From Siphonodentalium dalli (taxonomy: Eukaryota; Mollusca; Scaphopoda; Gadilida; Siphonodentaliidae), in contig CP136069.1 of the NCBI GenBank assembly GCA_032622095.1, forward strand, positions 44,680,194 to 44,744,193: a DNA stretch of 64,000 nucleotides, in the 5' to 3' direction. The notes beneath the pieces are model-generated. The model searched no databases. It was not told the DNA's origin and saw nothing but the letters and a program-made list of their open reading frames with translations. Shown piece after piece: positions 1 through 12,590 of this stretch. The number at the start of each line of letters is the position of its first letter. Position 1 is the first letter of the stretch. The translations under genes and the position numbers were made by a program.

Positions 1-784
1 GGCGATCATGACCCTATTGGCGGCATTCTTTTCATTGTTCAAATTTGAATGGAAGTTTTTTTTTATACTGCACTAATGCAAGTTTTTTGTGATTCTGTAG
101 TATTTGATGTATAGCTGATAAATTTGCGGAATATTTTTTGGAATATTTCTTGATGAATTCTATCAGAGCTTGGTTTACGACACGAAGGTAGTAAATTTAT
201 GTCATGTACATTTTTGAATCTCATGTTTTAGCCTGCTATTAATATAAATGTTGGTATTACACTTCTGTAGACACATTGTAAAGCTTCTTACTATCGGACA
301 TTAATGGTACATGTATCTCCATGTTTAGACAATGAGACTTATGCATACCTTGTCAGAATATTGGGTATCTAGTGTATCAGACCATTTGCATATAAATTAC
401 TTTTGTAGTTGAACGTTCTACAAATAAACCTTGATCACCAAACATAAAATGTTGCTCTCAAAATTTCGGTTTACATCCATACTGGCCTTGTCCCGCTTTA
501 GAATTATTAGAAATCTCCTATGACATATCAATAAAAATTATGATATTGCAAAAATAATGCTTAAATTGTTACTGGCTCACTAAATCAAAGAAATATGAAT
601 AAAAATTAAATTAAATTTAGGTGTGATTAATGATAACTCTATGCATGAATCACTGAAGAATGCCTTGGGTTCAAAGCTCTGCTAAATGAGACTAGTTGTT
701 ACTATAAATGTTGTAAATTGTTTACATGTGGCAAGACAATCTGGAATTTCTGACCTCAAATGTTATTTTATACACTACATCTAT
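1..784. other. No gene recognised
   Basis: AT-rich sequence with stop codons in all frames. I see no exon, RNA gene or repeat boundary I can support. Confidence 0.4.
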
Positions 785-786
785 GC

Positions 787-1219
787 TCTAATCAATCGAC
801 CCCTTTATCAAGGTTGTACCATAGGTCATTAATGACAGCATTTATACAGCGATTCAACCACAGTCAAGTGATTGACATGTCCCATCCGTGGGGAATTTAC
901 TGGGGTACTAGTAATAATTTTTTGCGACCACCATACTCAGCATTAATTTTTCAAATGGCTGCCTTACACCCATTCCAGTTTTTCGTGAGCGCCATGCACT
1001 GCATTAACAATACACAAACATTATTTCAATTAATATATTTTATACGGTTTAATCAACATTTGAAGTTGGTCACTGACCGACATTCAGAATTGCATCATCA
1101 ATGCAGCATCACTCCATGCCAGAAATATACTGTCTGTGGTGGTGATAACGCAGATCGCATCAACACTGTTGAATAACGCAGTAATATCGGTGGTCAACAT
1201 TGTTAAAGGGGTTGATTAG
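787..1219. mobile_element. Possible MITE with short inverted ends
   Basis: The left end reads CTAATCAA then ACCCCTTTA and the right end reads TAAAGGGG then TTGATTAG, an imperfect inverted pair about 430 bp apart. A 138-codon open frame (760-1176) covers it but matches no family I know and is probably incidental. No convincing target duplication was found. Confidence 0.3.
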
Positions 1220-1885
1220 CTGTATGTCTAATCGGAAACCAAATATTCAGAGTAGAGATTAGATTAGAATCCTGAATAAATCCTTAAAACTATTGACTGT
1301 TTACCTGTATATATCTTCCAATTATGCAGGTATTTTGGTTTGTGGCTGTCGGTTTTGGTCTGACAGAGTATAAGTTATGGTAATTGGCATTCTTTTCACA
1401 GTGGAAGGTGTGCTATATCAATGCATGCATCATTGGGCAGATTAAATCCTAATTGTCAGCCCTTTGTGATACAATAAGCTACATAATTCACCTCATTAGT
1501 GACTGTGGGGAATAATTTATTAGGCTAATGGCAGGTCTTTAGATTCCCTTAATTTGGGCGTACCATGGCAGCCTGCGGATCCACTGGGCAACTGAGAAAG
1601 TTTTTTAATTTGGTATCAATAGTAACAACTTCTTTGCTTCTGGGGGCTCAATTCCTGCTTCAAGAAACCTTTAAAAAATTGTTTATCTTCTGCTTAAATA
1701 AAAAGTTTTATATTCATATTCAAATACATGAAGAAAGTGTGGCTTCATCTTCACTAATTTGGACATGATTCAGCTGCACGATTCAATAATTTTGGGCACA
1801 CCCTTCTGCGGCTTGATTTGTGGGAATTCAAAGGCCTGCTATTGATGCTATTACATTCCTCAAAGTCAATCCATTGAATATGATG
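1220..1885. other. No gene recognised
   Basis: AT-rich sequence between two inverted-repeat elements. The 67-codon frame at 1565-1768 has no recognisable domain or flanking splice context. Confidence 0.4.
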
Positions 1886-2098
1886 CAGTAATGCCCTAAG
1901 TAATCGACTCCTTAAACACAGCAGAATTATGGGTAACTTTTTAGGATTTAGTCGGAAATATGGCTTGTTGCCATTCATCGGAAAGCTCTCAGGGAGAGCT
2001 TTCCGATGAATGGCAACAAGCCATATTTCAGACTAAATCCTGAAAAGTTACCCATACTTCTGCTGTGTTTAAGGAGTCGATTACTAAGGGCATTACTG
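1886..2098. mobile_element. Family C palindromic MITE, copy C1
   Basis: Near-perfect palindrome with termini CAGTAATGCCCTAAGTAATC and its complement ending GGGCATTACTG. The centre is AGCTCTC facing GAGAGCT. The right end is followed by TA, as expected for Tc1/mariner-type insertion; the left TA has decayed. Because both arms read alike, the same pseudo-peptide (MNGNKPYFRLN) appears on both strands, so the small frames here are not genes. Confidence 0.8.
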
Positions 2099-3364
2099 TA
2101 TGTACCGGTAGCTGAACCTTTGGAGCAGAAGCAACTTATAAACACTCATATCATATTTATTAGAGGTGCATTTTTTACTTTTTTTCTGGCCAGCATTGAT
2201 CGCTGGTGCTGATCGAACTTGCACCCTGCAGGTGCAAACAAAAATGATCCCAACAGTTGAAACCCTGTATAGTTAGGTATTTTGGCCAAATGACTAATGA
2301 TTAATTTTCAATGAAAAACATGAACCATGCATCCACCTCATTTTTTCAAAGTTAACTCACTGGCTATCTTTGAAATTCCTCATAAGATGGGAGCAGCCTG
2401 GTTGTCAAAACCTGACATAAAACATTGGAAAAGGTCAATACATTTAAAAATATTTTGAAAATAATATATTTAAACTTAATTAATGCACGATTAGCGATGT
2501 TTGTTGAAAGTTTTGTTTACATAACACATGAAATTTCTTAATTGGAGATTTATCAATAATTAATATAAGAACAGAATTTATCTATTTCTCCATGTTCTTC
2601 TTGGCAGTGATATTTTTACAGACTTATATGTTTTTTCACATTTACCCATGGAGAGTGCCTTGGGTCCCTTTTAGTAGTAATGTTTTTACAGACTTTCAAA
2701 CTTTTACACATTTACCCACTGCAAGCGCATTGGGTCCCTTTAAACTTTTATTTCCTGTGTGTTTTCTTATCATCGGTTATATCGTTTTATAGATTCATGG
2801 TTGGTAGAGTTTAATGGAGCCGAATATGTCATCTTTCACTATGGTTATCTGATATGTTTATAATAGTATTGTTGTTCATATCCATAAAACATACAGTTTC
2901 ATCAACAGGACATAATGTCATTCAGGAATGTGTTGATAAAAGTTATGTTTAATTCAGAGGAGTGACAACGTCTAATATCTGCTTATCAAATCTGAAGGCA
3001 TTGTCCTATGGACAGTAAGGTTGTACCATCTATCAATCATTATATCAGCAATGGTTTAAGTTAAATCCACTTATTATAAAATAAATTTTGACTCTTTTCT
3101 GAAAACGTCTGTTGTAAAAGTCAATATAAAATTCAAAAGAAAATGCACACAACCTAATGAAACATCATATTTAAGCCGATCTGCCAGATAAATATTGATT
3201 GTTTTCAGTATTGCAGCAAGTCACAATCTGAAACACTTCCCAGTAATGTTTGCTCCCGAGATTTGCATGCAACGCATGAATATCCCTATTAAAAATTTGT
3301 CACTTGACATCTGCCTTAAAGATATATTGTGCTCTTATTTAGCAGATTAAACTGATAAGTGAGT
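2099..3364. other. No gene recognised
   Basis: AT-rich interval. A short imperfect direct repeat (TTTTTACAGACTT, then text around CACATTTACCCA and TTGGGTCCCTTT) occurs twice at 2611-2740. Nothing else is supportable. Confidence 0.4.
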
Positions 3365-3365
3365 A

Positions 3366-3441
3366 CAGTAATGCCCTAAATAATCAACTTCTTAACCACA
3401 GCAGAATTATGGGTAACTTTTCCTTGTTTAGGGCATTACTG
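3366..3441. mobile_element. Family C deletion derivative, copy C2
   Basis: About 76 bp: the left ~55 bp of a family C arm joined to only the last ~20 bp of the opposite arm. TA flanks are present on both sides (TACAG and CTGTA). Most of the palindrome has been lost, typical of deletion within a hairpin. Confidence 0.7.
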
Positions 3442-3455
3442 TATATTCAGTGATT

Positions 3456-4045
3456 TTAACATTTTCTTTCCTAAATGGATTCTCCCATTCAGTTATAAAA
3501 GCATACATTGGAATGGTCTATTATTCATTTGGAGGGATGCTCCATGACAGACAGATGAAAAGATAATAGAAGTGAAGAAGGATTTCTATTAATTTGTTGG
3601 AAATGTCCAGATAATAAGTTCAACAAATGGCCTATTGTGGTCAGTTGAACTTATTTTATCACATAATTAACCCATAAAACCAGCTTCATGATTATTGGTA
3701 TGACACACGTTTAATATTAGCATGTGCTATGACATCACGCCATTATTTAAATGACTTGCGATTGCTGAAGTTTATGATTGTTGTTTTCGATGAATACTTG
3801 GCGTTGGTTCGCGTTTATTTGATCATGGGATAAAAGGTATCTCAAACTTGCTGTATTTTATATGGAATTTATCAACCTCGTCCACTAAATTCTATTTGAG
3901 CCCCGATAAACCTCGGCTCAAATCAAATTTAGTGAACTTGGTTGATAAATTCCATATAAAATAGAAACTCATGTGAGATCCTCTATATCTGAACATTTCC
4001 TAATGGAATTACTCATCAATGAGTATTTAGTATAGAAAGGGTTAA
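3456..4045. mobile_element. Family F TTAA element, copy F1, with internal palindrome
   Basis: Flanked by TTAA. The left part has TTTCTTTCCTAAATGGATTC and the right end has TATAGAAAGGGTTAA, the family F termini. Characteristic internal text ATAATAAGTTCAACAAATGG is present. An extra palindrome sits at about 3860-3965 (arms ATTTTATATGGAATTTATCA and complement), probably a separate insertion. No transposase seen. Confidence 0.65.
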
Positions 4046-4101
4046 ATATGGACGAGGACTATTACATATTACCCTGGTAAAATTGTTCCACCTGAACGGA
4101 C

Positions 4102-4467
4102 TTAACCCTTTACCCAACAGAAGGGCCCTGTGCCAATGCATTCTCTTATATATGCGAGTCGACCATGGGTCGCCTCGCATATATAAGAGAATGCATTGGC
4201 TTAACACATTAAAAATTATAAAAAAAATTTAGGCCAATGCATTCTCTTATATATGCGAGGCGACCTATGGTCGACTCGCATATATAAGAGAATGCATTGG
4301 CACAGGGCATAACTGTAACCATCACAATGTGGTCAATGAGCCGGTTCCAATGATATCCATATTTGTATGGTTTTATTGAGACAGACCAGCTGACAGACCC
4401 AAGATAATTTAGGCTGTTGAAGCTTTATTTTGGGCGTTTTTGGCCGGTTTGTTGGGTAAAGGGTTAA
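4102..4467. mobile_element. Family A TTAA palindrome element, copy A1
   Basis: TTAA on both sides, termini CCCTTTACCCAACA and TGTTGGGTAAAGGG. Two copies of the shared palindromic cassette (arms beginning GCCAATGCATTCTC) lie in the left half. The right half is non-palindromic (CACAATGTGGTCAA, GCCGGTTCCAATGATATCC). Target TTAA and CCC-starting ends fit a non-autonomous piggyBac-type element. No coding capacity; frames reading QCILLYMR are the palindrome translated. Confidence 0.85.
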
Positions 4468-4647
4468 AATGTAGGATATTACCCATCAAAATGATTAATC
4501 AAACCATGCAGAATAACTGCTATATCAATGACGATTTAATTACGTTAATGACGATTTAATTACGTTAAATATTATAGGTGACATTTATCCTCAGATTCAG
4601 GGAAATTAATGTTCATTCAGCATGAAAATGTGATGACTTAATAGTCA

Positions 4648-5037
4648 TTAACCAACAGAATGGCCCTGTGCCAATGCATTCTCTTATATATGCGAGTCAA
4701 CCATAGGTCGCCTCGCATATATAAGAGAATGCATGGCTTAACACATTAAAAATTATAAAATTGTTAAAGAATGTAAGAAAAAATGGTAAAAAGTGTTAAA
4801 AAAAGATTTTTTTAGGCCAATGCATTCTCTTATATATGCGAGGCGACCTATGGTCGACTCGCATATATAAGAGAATGCATTGGCACAGGGCATAACTGTA
4901 ACTATCGCAATGTGGTCAAGGAGCCGGTTCCAATGATATCCATATTTGTATGGTTCTATTGAGACAGACCAAAGATATTTTAGGCTGTTGAAGCTTTATT
5001 TGGCCGGTTTTGGCCGGTTTGTTGGGTAAAGGGTTAA
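4648..5037. mobile_element. Family A copy A2 with altered left end
   Basis: Body as in A1, right end intact with TTAA. The left terminus lacks CCCTTTAC; instead TTAATAGTCAT (4638-4648) stands there, identical to the 11 bases at the right junction (5034-5044). Confidence 0.8.
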
Positions 5038-5505
5038 TAGTCATTGAGCTAAATGATTTATCATTTATATCTGCTGAAGTGTCCGGAAGATTGTGAGAAT
5101 TCTTTCCATTTTATAAACAATGTTACATCATGTATTCTCTTGTATTAAAGCAAAGTGAATTTAGCCGCACAAGCCTGTATCAGTGATATGTATGAAGGGT
5201 GAAACACCTTTTGAGGCCTGTATATGTAATACAGATGAGAATAGTTTCATACTCAAACCACCTTTAATTATAACTTGAGTCTCTTTTCTTAGGACATACT
5301 TGGCAGAATATTTCAGCAGTCAACAATAAGGCCTGATTTAAAAAAAAAAAGGCTTCCTGCTTCAGTCTTGATGAAAAATTTGTATGTCTGAGTGAAAAAT
5401 TAAAATTCTAAATAAAACATATAAAAACAGTGAACTTCAGATTTTCTTGTGAACTGACATCACTCAATTTAGAATAGAGTGGATTGTACATTCTTGTGGT
5501 GTATT

Positions 5506-5905
5506 TGAACCCTTTACCCAACAGAAGGGCCCTGTGCCAATGCATTCTCTTATATATGCGAGTCGACCATAGGTCGCCTCGCATATATAAGAGAATGCAT
5601 TGGCTTAACACATTAAAAATTATAAAATTGTTAAAGAATGTAAGAAAAAATGGTAAAAAGTGTTAAAAAAAGATTTTTTTTAGGCCAATGCATTCTCTTA
5701 TATATGCGAGGCGACCTATGGTCGACTCGCATATATAAGAGAATGCATTGGCACAGGGCATAACTGTAACTATCACAATGTGCTCAAGGAGCCGGTTCCA
5801 ATGATATCCATATTTGTATGGTTCTATTGAGACAGACCGAAGATATTTTAGGCTATTGAAGCTTTATTTGGCCGGTTTTGGCCGGTTTGTTGGGTAAATG
5901 GTTAA
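5506..5905. mobile_element. Family A copy A3
   Basis: About 400 bp, full length. The left target site has decayed to TGAA and the right TTAA is intact. Both palindromic cassettes are present, separated by an A/T-rich spacer with runs of A and T. Confidence 0.85.
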
Positions 5906-6883
5906 CAGGATCTCAGAGTAAATTATTGAAGATAGGATTGAGACCTTCAGGTCGTTGTTCCATATTATGCTCCAGTAGGTTTTCCTATTTCATATATAAA
6001 GTGTTAAAATATTTTTTTAAATCGTGATGAAAGTGTACATCCATAACATCTTTTACCATATAAACCGTGGGGAAGAAAAGAAACCTGACTGATATGATCT
6101 GTGTACTTCATGTATGAAAGCATACAGAATAGAAAATACTTTACTGTGTGCTACCGTCACTTACGCGAGTCGACCCTGCATGACAAACGATTCAGTGAGC
6201 ACAGGTAATATACGACACGCTTTAATAATGACGGAGGACCTGTGTTTGTATTGGTCCAGTATTACTGAAGAACTTTAAGTGTCACAGTTTTGTAATATAC
6301 ATGGTGTTGTTAACCTGTTTCTGAATTTACCTCTGATGGAAATAGAGTTTTTCGTGCTATTTAGTTTATAAATGTGTGAGATCATTCTGTGATTAATTTT
6401 ATCTATTATTCTGTCTGGTTTATGGTGAATACAGGTGTTAATTGTGCCTATTCTTGGATTTGTAAGAGTGAAATGACTCTGTCATCTGCTATGATACAAG
6501 TTCAAAGAATGGATATGTGACAGAAAGGAAATTCAACACAAATAATTGTATTTTCTAATAGAATTTGTTGACATATTTATTCAATCTACATGTACTTCAT
6601 GTTATATGTATATTTTTGTCAGAATTTAGTTGTGTAGATATTTCTCTTCTTCTATATGAACTTGTCTGCTTATTGAAATCAAGTTACCTCATTGTTTTCA
6701 TAAAACAATGCAACTTGTTTGGTCCACATGGCTATTGTTTTTCCCAAAATTATGAGAATAATATATTTTATAAATGATTTTCTTTAGTGAATATAACTTC
6801 ATTTTGGCATAGGTTCAAAATATTTGGAATAATTCTTCAATGAGTTCCTTGGAAAAAATTGAGGTCTACTGATACGTACTTAT
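5906..6883. other. No gene recognised
   Basis: AT-rich. A 70-codon frame at 6565-6777 is hydrophobic and Phe/Leu-rich from base composition, with no domain recognised. Confidence 0.4.
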
Positions 6884-7370
6884 TTAACCCTTTCAGTGTC
6901 AGGGGGCGATCTCATCGGCCCTAATTTACGGTCTGTAAAATCGGCTCTAAAAAAAATTTAAAATTTAAAAAAAAATAAATAATTAATTTATAGATTTTTT
7001 GGGTTGAAATTTTTTTGGGTATGCTTGAGCATGCTATAGCCAATTTAAAAACAAACTGGATAAAACCTTAGGGGCATGATATAGCTCAAAACAATCACCA
7101 AGTATTCATAGTAATAATTTTGATGCCCATGAAAAACATAAGATTCCCTGGCACTAAACCTACAAAATAAGTCTGTTAAAGAATATAAGAAAAAATTATT
7201 AAAATTGTAAAAATTTGTAAAAAATAATAACAAATGATGAAAAATGTTAGGCCAATGCATTCTCTTATATATGCGAGGCGACCTATGGTCGACTCGCATA
7301 TATAAGAGAATGCATTGGCACAGGGTATATGGGTTGATACAAAAATCGGTCCAGGCACTGAAAGGGTTAA
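6884..7370. mobile_element. Family E TTAA element, copy E1
   Basis: TTAA at both ends, termini CCCTTTCAGTG and CACTGAAAGGG. The left part carries GCGATCTCATCGGCCC and poly-A/T, the right part ATGGGTTGATACAAAAATCG. One copy of the palindromic cassette found in family A lies at 7253-7320 although the flanking text is unrelated to A. Confidence 0.8.
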
Positions 7371-7559
7371 TACCACCTTCATTTAAATGTTTGATGCAAT
7401 TCAGATAGTTTTGATTCATTGATAAACTAAAGATTACAAAACAACAGCCACCACAGCACAGCAATTGTACTTAAATTTTAGTAGCTTAATTACCCATAAG
7501 TATTCACAGAAAGAGAATACTATAATAGTTTATGAAAAAAAACAATAAATAGTTCATTC

Positions 7560-8570
7560 TAATGTTCCCATCATTCCAAAGATTTCTACTGTGTTCTCAT
7601 GTTTGGTGAAAATTGTGTCAGCTGATAGTGTAATATTAAAAAAAACATGCCATTTTGAAAGATAAATGTCAATTTAGTATTGTAGGACAATCCTTGAAAA
7701 ACAAAAACATTTGATGAAAAGCTATAAATACTAGTAGCATGAATAATACAAGTTCCCACTAATCCAAAGATTCCTACTGTTTTCTCAGTCTGGTGACAAT
7801 TTTGACATTTGAAAGTGCAACAGTAAGATAAACAAAAATTTCACACATAAACATGAATGAACCAATAAATACCAAATCTTGTTTAAACATAAAATATGTA
7901 AATTTTCTTATTTATTAATACCTGTTCATTGATTTAAGAAAAAACATTCCATTTTGTAAGATAATATGTAAATTTAATATTGTACAAAGAATCAATCCTT
8001 GAAAGACAAAAAAGTTATATTTGATGTAAAAGCAGTAACATAGAATGCAGGGGCGCCGGAAGAAGGGGGGCAGAGGGGGCAGCTGACCCCCCTGCCCTTG
8101 ACCAAGGGGGCGAGCGGGGGCAGGACTTGCCCTTTTTCTGGAGACAGAAAATGCTTTTTGTGTGTTTAATCTCGTGTTTTTATAGCAAAATGTGACTTTT
8201 TTGGTCCAAATACCACCAATTTCACAAGGAATATTAATTTTTTGTCAATTTTATCACAAAACGGCCATAAAAACCGACAAATACCATTAAAATAGGGATT
8301 TTTGCCACAATGAATTTATGGTTATTTTCCCGAGTTTGCGGAGAAAATGCCATTTTTTGCGGAAAAGTGCCCTTTTTGTAGGCTCTGCCCCCCCTGCCCT
8401 TGGATGCTTCCGGCGCCCCTGATAGAATGAATCATACAAGTTCCCTATATTCAAATATTCCTATTATTTTCTTAGCTTTGGTGACAATTTTGACAGCTGA
8501 AATTGCAACAATAAAGATAAATGAAAATTTCACACATAAACATGAATGTGCCAATTATGAAGAAATAATC
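7560..8570. repeat. Degenerate repeat units split by a hAT-like insertion
   Basis: Three related stretches begin at about 7563, 7751 and 8441. Each has GTTCC, then CTACTG or CTATTA, then TTTGGTGA or TCTGGTGA, then text like AATTTTGACA. Spacing is irregular, so this is an old dispersed or tandem repeat. Confidence 0.5.
8048..8421. mobile_element. hAT-like MITE with exact 8-bp duplication
   Basis: Terminal inverted repeats CAGGGGCGCCGGAAG and CTTCCGGCGCCCCTG. The flanking 8 bp, ATAGAATG, is identical on both sides (8040-8047 and 8422-8429). CAGGG-type ends with 8-bp duplications are the hAT signature. At 374 bp with no transposase it is non-autonomous. GC-rich ends and an unmutated duplication suggest a fairly recent insertion. 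Confidence 0.88.
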
Positions 8571-10089
8571 TCTAAATACCCCCAGGGGTTGATCCCATAA
8601 TAGGCCTAGAGTAGATCTGATCTGGGTCCAGCTATTTTTGTTCAAGATTTCATTGATAATGAACCTGACCCCTGCTTTAGTTGTTAATGAGCTCTTGTCC
8701 CTTTGTCTCGCACATTCGAGAAATCTGGGTACTTGGTATATAAGCCCCTTGTCATGTTATTATTATCCAAATTCACTTACTGACAACATGCTTTCTAGAA
8801 AGTGTAGTTTTCGCAAGAAGGAGAGATTTGTGCAAGAAATTTACAGTATATTTAATGGAGGGTAAATTAAAATTGGTTTTAATTTTATTGATATTAATAT
8901 TTTCTATAGATATATTTTTTCAAGGATTAGTTATTACACCGTTGGTAAAGTAAAACTCCTTATAATGCGGGGCATGGAGCATTTTTATTTGTTAATTTGT
9001 TATAAAATCTGATTTATCACTTGAAAATATCATTGGGACAACCCTTCATATCTGTAGATATGTATTTACCCTTCTTTACTAAACACTCACTGAACAAAAA
9101 AGGAAATTTTGGAATGCTCAGATGATAAGTTCAACAAATGACCAATGATAAAAATTTTAAATTTATTATCTGAACATTTCCCAGCAATGAATAGGAATTC
9201 TTCTGCATTTGTATTATCAATTTGACTGTCTGTTGTCTACTTATTTTCCTGACCATTCCTCCATTCCAGTGTATACTTTAATAACTAATGGGAGATTCTA
9301 TATTCAGAAAAGTAAGAGTTAAATTTCAACATCTGCAATCATGTTAAACTTATTATTTAGATGTCAACAGATTCATTTTTTCGTGCAGTTCTTCATGAGG
9401 TATCCCAAAAAACCTTTTCTTCCAATGGAATATTGCGATAACCCTAGGACTCATGACCATGAAATGACTACCATCAAACTACAACAAAACTATATTTTTT
9501 TTATGGTTTTATATTTCATATATAGATTTTGAGGTAACTAGAGACAATTTAATATTTGAATTTCTATCGGGCTAACCCTTTTACAACCGAATAACTCAAC
9601 TACTCTCTAATGAATAGTTACTTGATTCCTATTGGTTCTTGTTACATCCCTACGCATGCATCCATCGTTGGTTTCTCTGCCTGTCATCTGTTATATTATC
9701 TGAACATTCCAACAAATGAATAGGCCATATCAATGTCTAGAAAACATGAAAAACAGACCAGAAACATGTTCATGTGTTATGACTTTCATTTCCACTGGGG
9801 CACGGGAGCTGGGAGGGTGGCAGAAGGGGGAGGGGTGTTAGAGCAAAGAGAGGTGTTTCAATCTTGATAAAATGGCAAGAATTACCTCATATACAGTAAT
9901 GCTCTAAGGCCAATTCAATATGAATTGATGTGACACTAGTTATTAAGTCATCGGGTCAACCTCATATGTTATTTTATGACCTACATATATCTCATAAAAT
10001 AGACACAAATTGCTTTTGTGTACAGAAAACTAAATTATTATAGACAGCCAAATTGAGGTAATAAAATTGTTCAAGCAGTATCATATCTA
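8571..10089. other. No gene recognised; family F fragment
   Basis: A fragment of family F (TTCAACAAATG with an inverted partner) is at about 9100-9185. Small frames at 8638-8865 and 9341-9532 have no domain I recognise. A G-rich tract lies at about 9805-9840. Confidence 0.4.
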
Positions 10090-10289
10090 CAGTAATGCTC
10101 TAAGTAATCGACTTCTTAACCACAGCAGAATTATGGGTAACTTTTCAGGATTTAGTCGGAAATATGGCTTGTTGCCATTCATCGGAAAGCTCCCCGAGAG
10201 CTTTCCGATGAATGGCAACAAGACTAAATCCTGAAAAGTTACCCATAATTCTGCTGTGGTTAAGAAGTCGATTACTTAGAGCATTACTG
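10090..10289. mobile_element. Family C palindromic MITE, copy C3
   Basis: 200-bp palindrome with TA on both sides (10088-10089 and 10290-10291). Arms pair almost base for base around AGCTCC/GAGAGCT. The right arm lacks the short stretch CCATATTTCC present in the left arm. Confidence 0.85.
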
Positions 10290-10572
10290 TATATGTGTTG
10301 ACAAAAGTATTGTTATATCACCCTAAAATAAAAGTATATCCATGCTTAATATGAGCTTGGTCCTGTCGATGTAATATAATGCTGTATGAGTACCAAATTT
10401 CTACCTTTTTGAAATTTTTGCCATTACATTTGACTAAAAAATTGCTACCAGCGCCCCTGCACTTCTGGTTTTTGGGAGTGAAAATTCAAACTGTGAAGAT
10501 GAAGTCACATTGTTCCTGGACCAGTTCTTGTTGTTTGCATTCTCATTGGTCTTGGTAACCCACTGTGCGTGA

Positions 10573-11136
10573 TAGGGCTGCAACGATACACCCACCTCAC
10601 GATTCGATACGATCACAGTTTTTTGCAAAGATATGATACGTATCGCAATACATTCCAGACTGAAAATTTGAACGGTTTATAACTTTTGCCAATTTTGCAT
10701 ATTATATTGGTTTTGTCGGTTTTCTACACACTGTCTTTCTCATGAAAACGCAATTGTTTCCATACAGGCAATTTAAATTTTGCAGGCAGCACAATAATTG
10801 TTTAGAGTTGCCCCGCCTTCGACCATCTTAGAACTTGCAATTTTATCATGGTCTCATAGTTCGACATGTTATTGATGTTAAACTTCAAAGATCATCGAGA
10901 CATAGACCCTAATAGTAGCGAAAGAACAAGAATTTGTATTGGTTAACAGAACAGGATGCTATGGATTTATTGCGGTTACAGCCAATGAAAAGTGTCCTCT
11001 CAGAGTTCTTGGGCATGCGTTTAGACTACAAAGATGCAGATAGAAAACGTACCAAATAATTACGGCACGAACCGCATATCTCACGGCCGGTGAACATTGT
11101 GATTCATTGAAACCACGGTGAATCGTTGCAGCCCTA
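10573..11136. mobile_element. hAT-like element, TAGGGCTGCAACGAT ends
   Basis: Inverted ends TAGGGCTGCAACGAT and ATCGTTGCAGCCCTA. Flanks GTGCGTGA and ATGCATGA match at 6 of 8 positions; both differences are G/A, the second being CpG-type decay. Internal sequence has more GATACG/CGTATC inverted text. 564 bp, no transposase frame. Confidence 0.75.
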
Positions 11137-11585
11137 ATGCATGAAACACACCTACTATTCAGTAATCATGGGTTAATCTGGGTTAATTAATTGTTAATAA
11201 AGTTCTAGGATGTCCTCCATTACTGCGCTCCATTTACTTCCTACATAAACAGTTATTCAACGTTTATCAATAGAGTAACCAAAACCATTCAAATTAATTC
11301 TTATGCCAACTTCATGTTTCAAACAACTGGGGACACCATTGAGATTTAGTACATAAAATAACCTATGTCTTGTCATTCACTTTGGCTAAAGAGTGGTCCT
11401 TGAGGAATGGTCCAGGCATATATCATATCAATCATTCGTGTAAAATTATTGTGCGAAATCTTGAGTTGATCTTGTCATTTTGATAACAATAAAGATTGAC
11501 TCTTTTGATACGCATGTATTTATTATTTGAAATTATGATTAGCAAATAGAATTTATATAGAATACACTCGTAGTGTTTCTGAATA

Positions 11586-11745
11586 CATAGACTCAGATTG
11601 GAGTTCCAAAATGGTGAATATTGTGCTGTACACCTATTGGGAACCTTGATTATTCAATGTGTCGTCTGCCAATTTTGGAATATAGAGAAACTAAACTAAA
11701 AAAGAAATAGAATCTATGTGAACAAGTTTCTATATAAATTTGATA
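11586..11745. mobile_element. Family B internal fragment
   Basis: Matches only the central part of family B (GTCGTCTGCCAATTTTGG, AGAGAAACTAAACTAAAAAA). Both terminal hairpins are missing. It follows a piece (about 11560-11585, CGTAGTGTTTCTGAATAC) that also ends the palindrome at 37205-37343. Confidence 0.6.
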
Positions 11746-12429
11746 GATGCCAGTTCTCAACCATTTGTCCCCACACTATTATATTTTCACCGTCTATAGA
11801 ACAATTATGTAACTGAATTTTGAGTCAGCTGCCAGTGAGTGGGTTGAAAACCCGATTTAAAAGGTTGCTTGTCCCAATCAGTTATGTCCACAGAAACACA
11901 AAGGGCCGTAATCTGGTGTATATTTTCTAATTCTGATCACCTGCGGGGGTCTCCTATACAAACAATGTGTACATACTGCAGGGCTTTACTACGGCCTTAC
12001 AAAGTCATGATTGTCTAAATCTACCCATCCTACAGAAATGATGTCACTGAACTCTTTCGATTCAAGATCGTATGACAAAGCTCTTACCGAAGGAGCAGTG
12101 TGTTTGCAGGAATTCTCAATTTCGCATGAAATTCTTGACCCATAGCACATACACTGATAAAGACTCATGCACTGCATGCAGTAAATATATGAAGTTACCA
12201 TTATTTCAGAATAATTTTTACTTTTGGCACAATTTTGGAACACATTCTGTGTGACAGGCAAACTCTTTCATCTTGGTCCACTCGTTTTTGTAGTTAAATT
12301 CTTTTCAATTAAGCCTGTACCCTTAGAGGTGCATGATTGTGATAAATATTGACTGTGGGTTCAACAGGTAGTGTTTGTGAATACAATTTAACACTTTCTA
12401 TATATACTTAGAAACTCTTTGTAAAAAAA
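11746..12429. other. No gene recognised
   Basis: AT-rich interval with opposing short open frames (11989-12261 minus, 12072-12254 plus) that lack domains or homology I can name. Confidence 0.4.
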
Positions 12430-12434
12430 AAATA

Positions 12435-12590
12435 CATTGGAATGGTCTTATTCATCTGGAGGGGTTTTCAGAAAACACAAGCAGACGGCAGATAATAAAA
12501 GCACAGATGGAGTCTTATTTATTGGAGGGAAATGTTCAGATAATAAGTTCAATAAACAAACAAATAATATAATGCACTGGCACAGGATCA
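12435..12590. mobile_element. Family F fragment
   Basis: Shows the family F text ACATTGGAATGGTC and AGATAATAAGTTCAA, then breaks into the left end of a family D copy. Short frames here are spurious. Confidence 0.55.

Noticed and set aside
760-1176. 138-codon frame as a gene
   Set aside because: No domain, no splice or codon signal, and it overlaps a probable MITE.
1754-2212. MNGNKPYFRLN open frames facing each other
   Set aside because: Both are arms of the family C palindrome.
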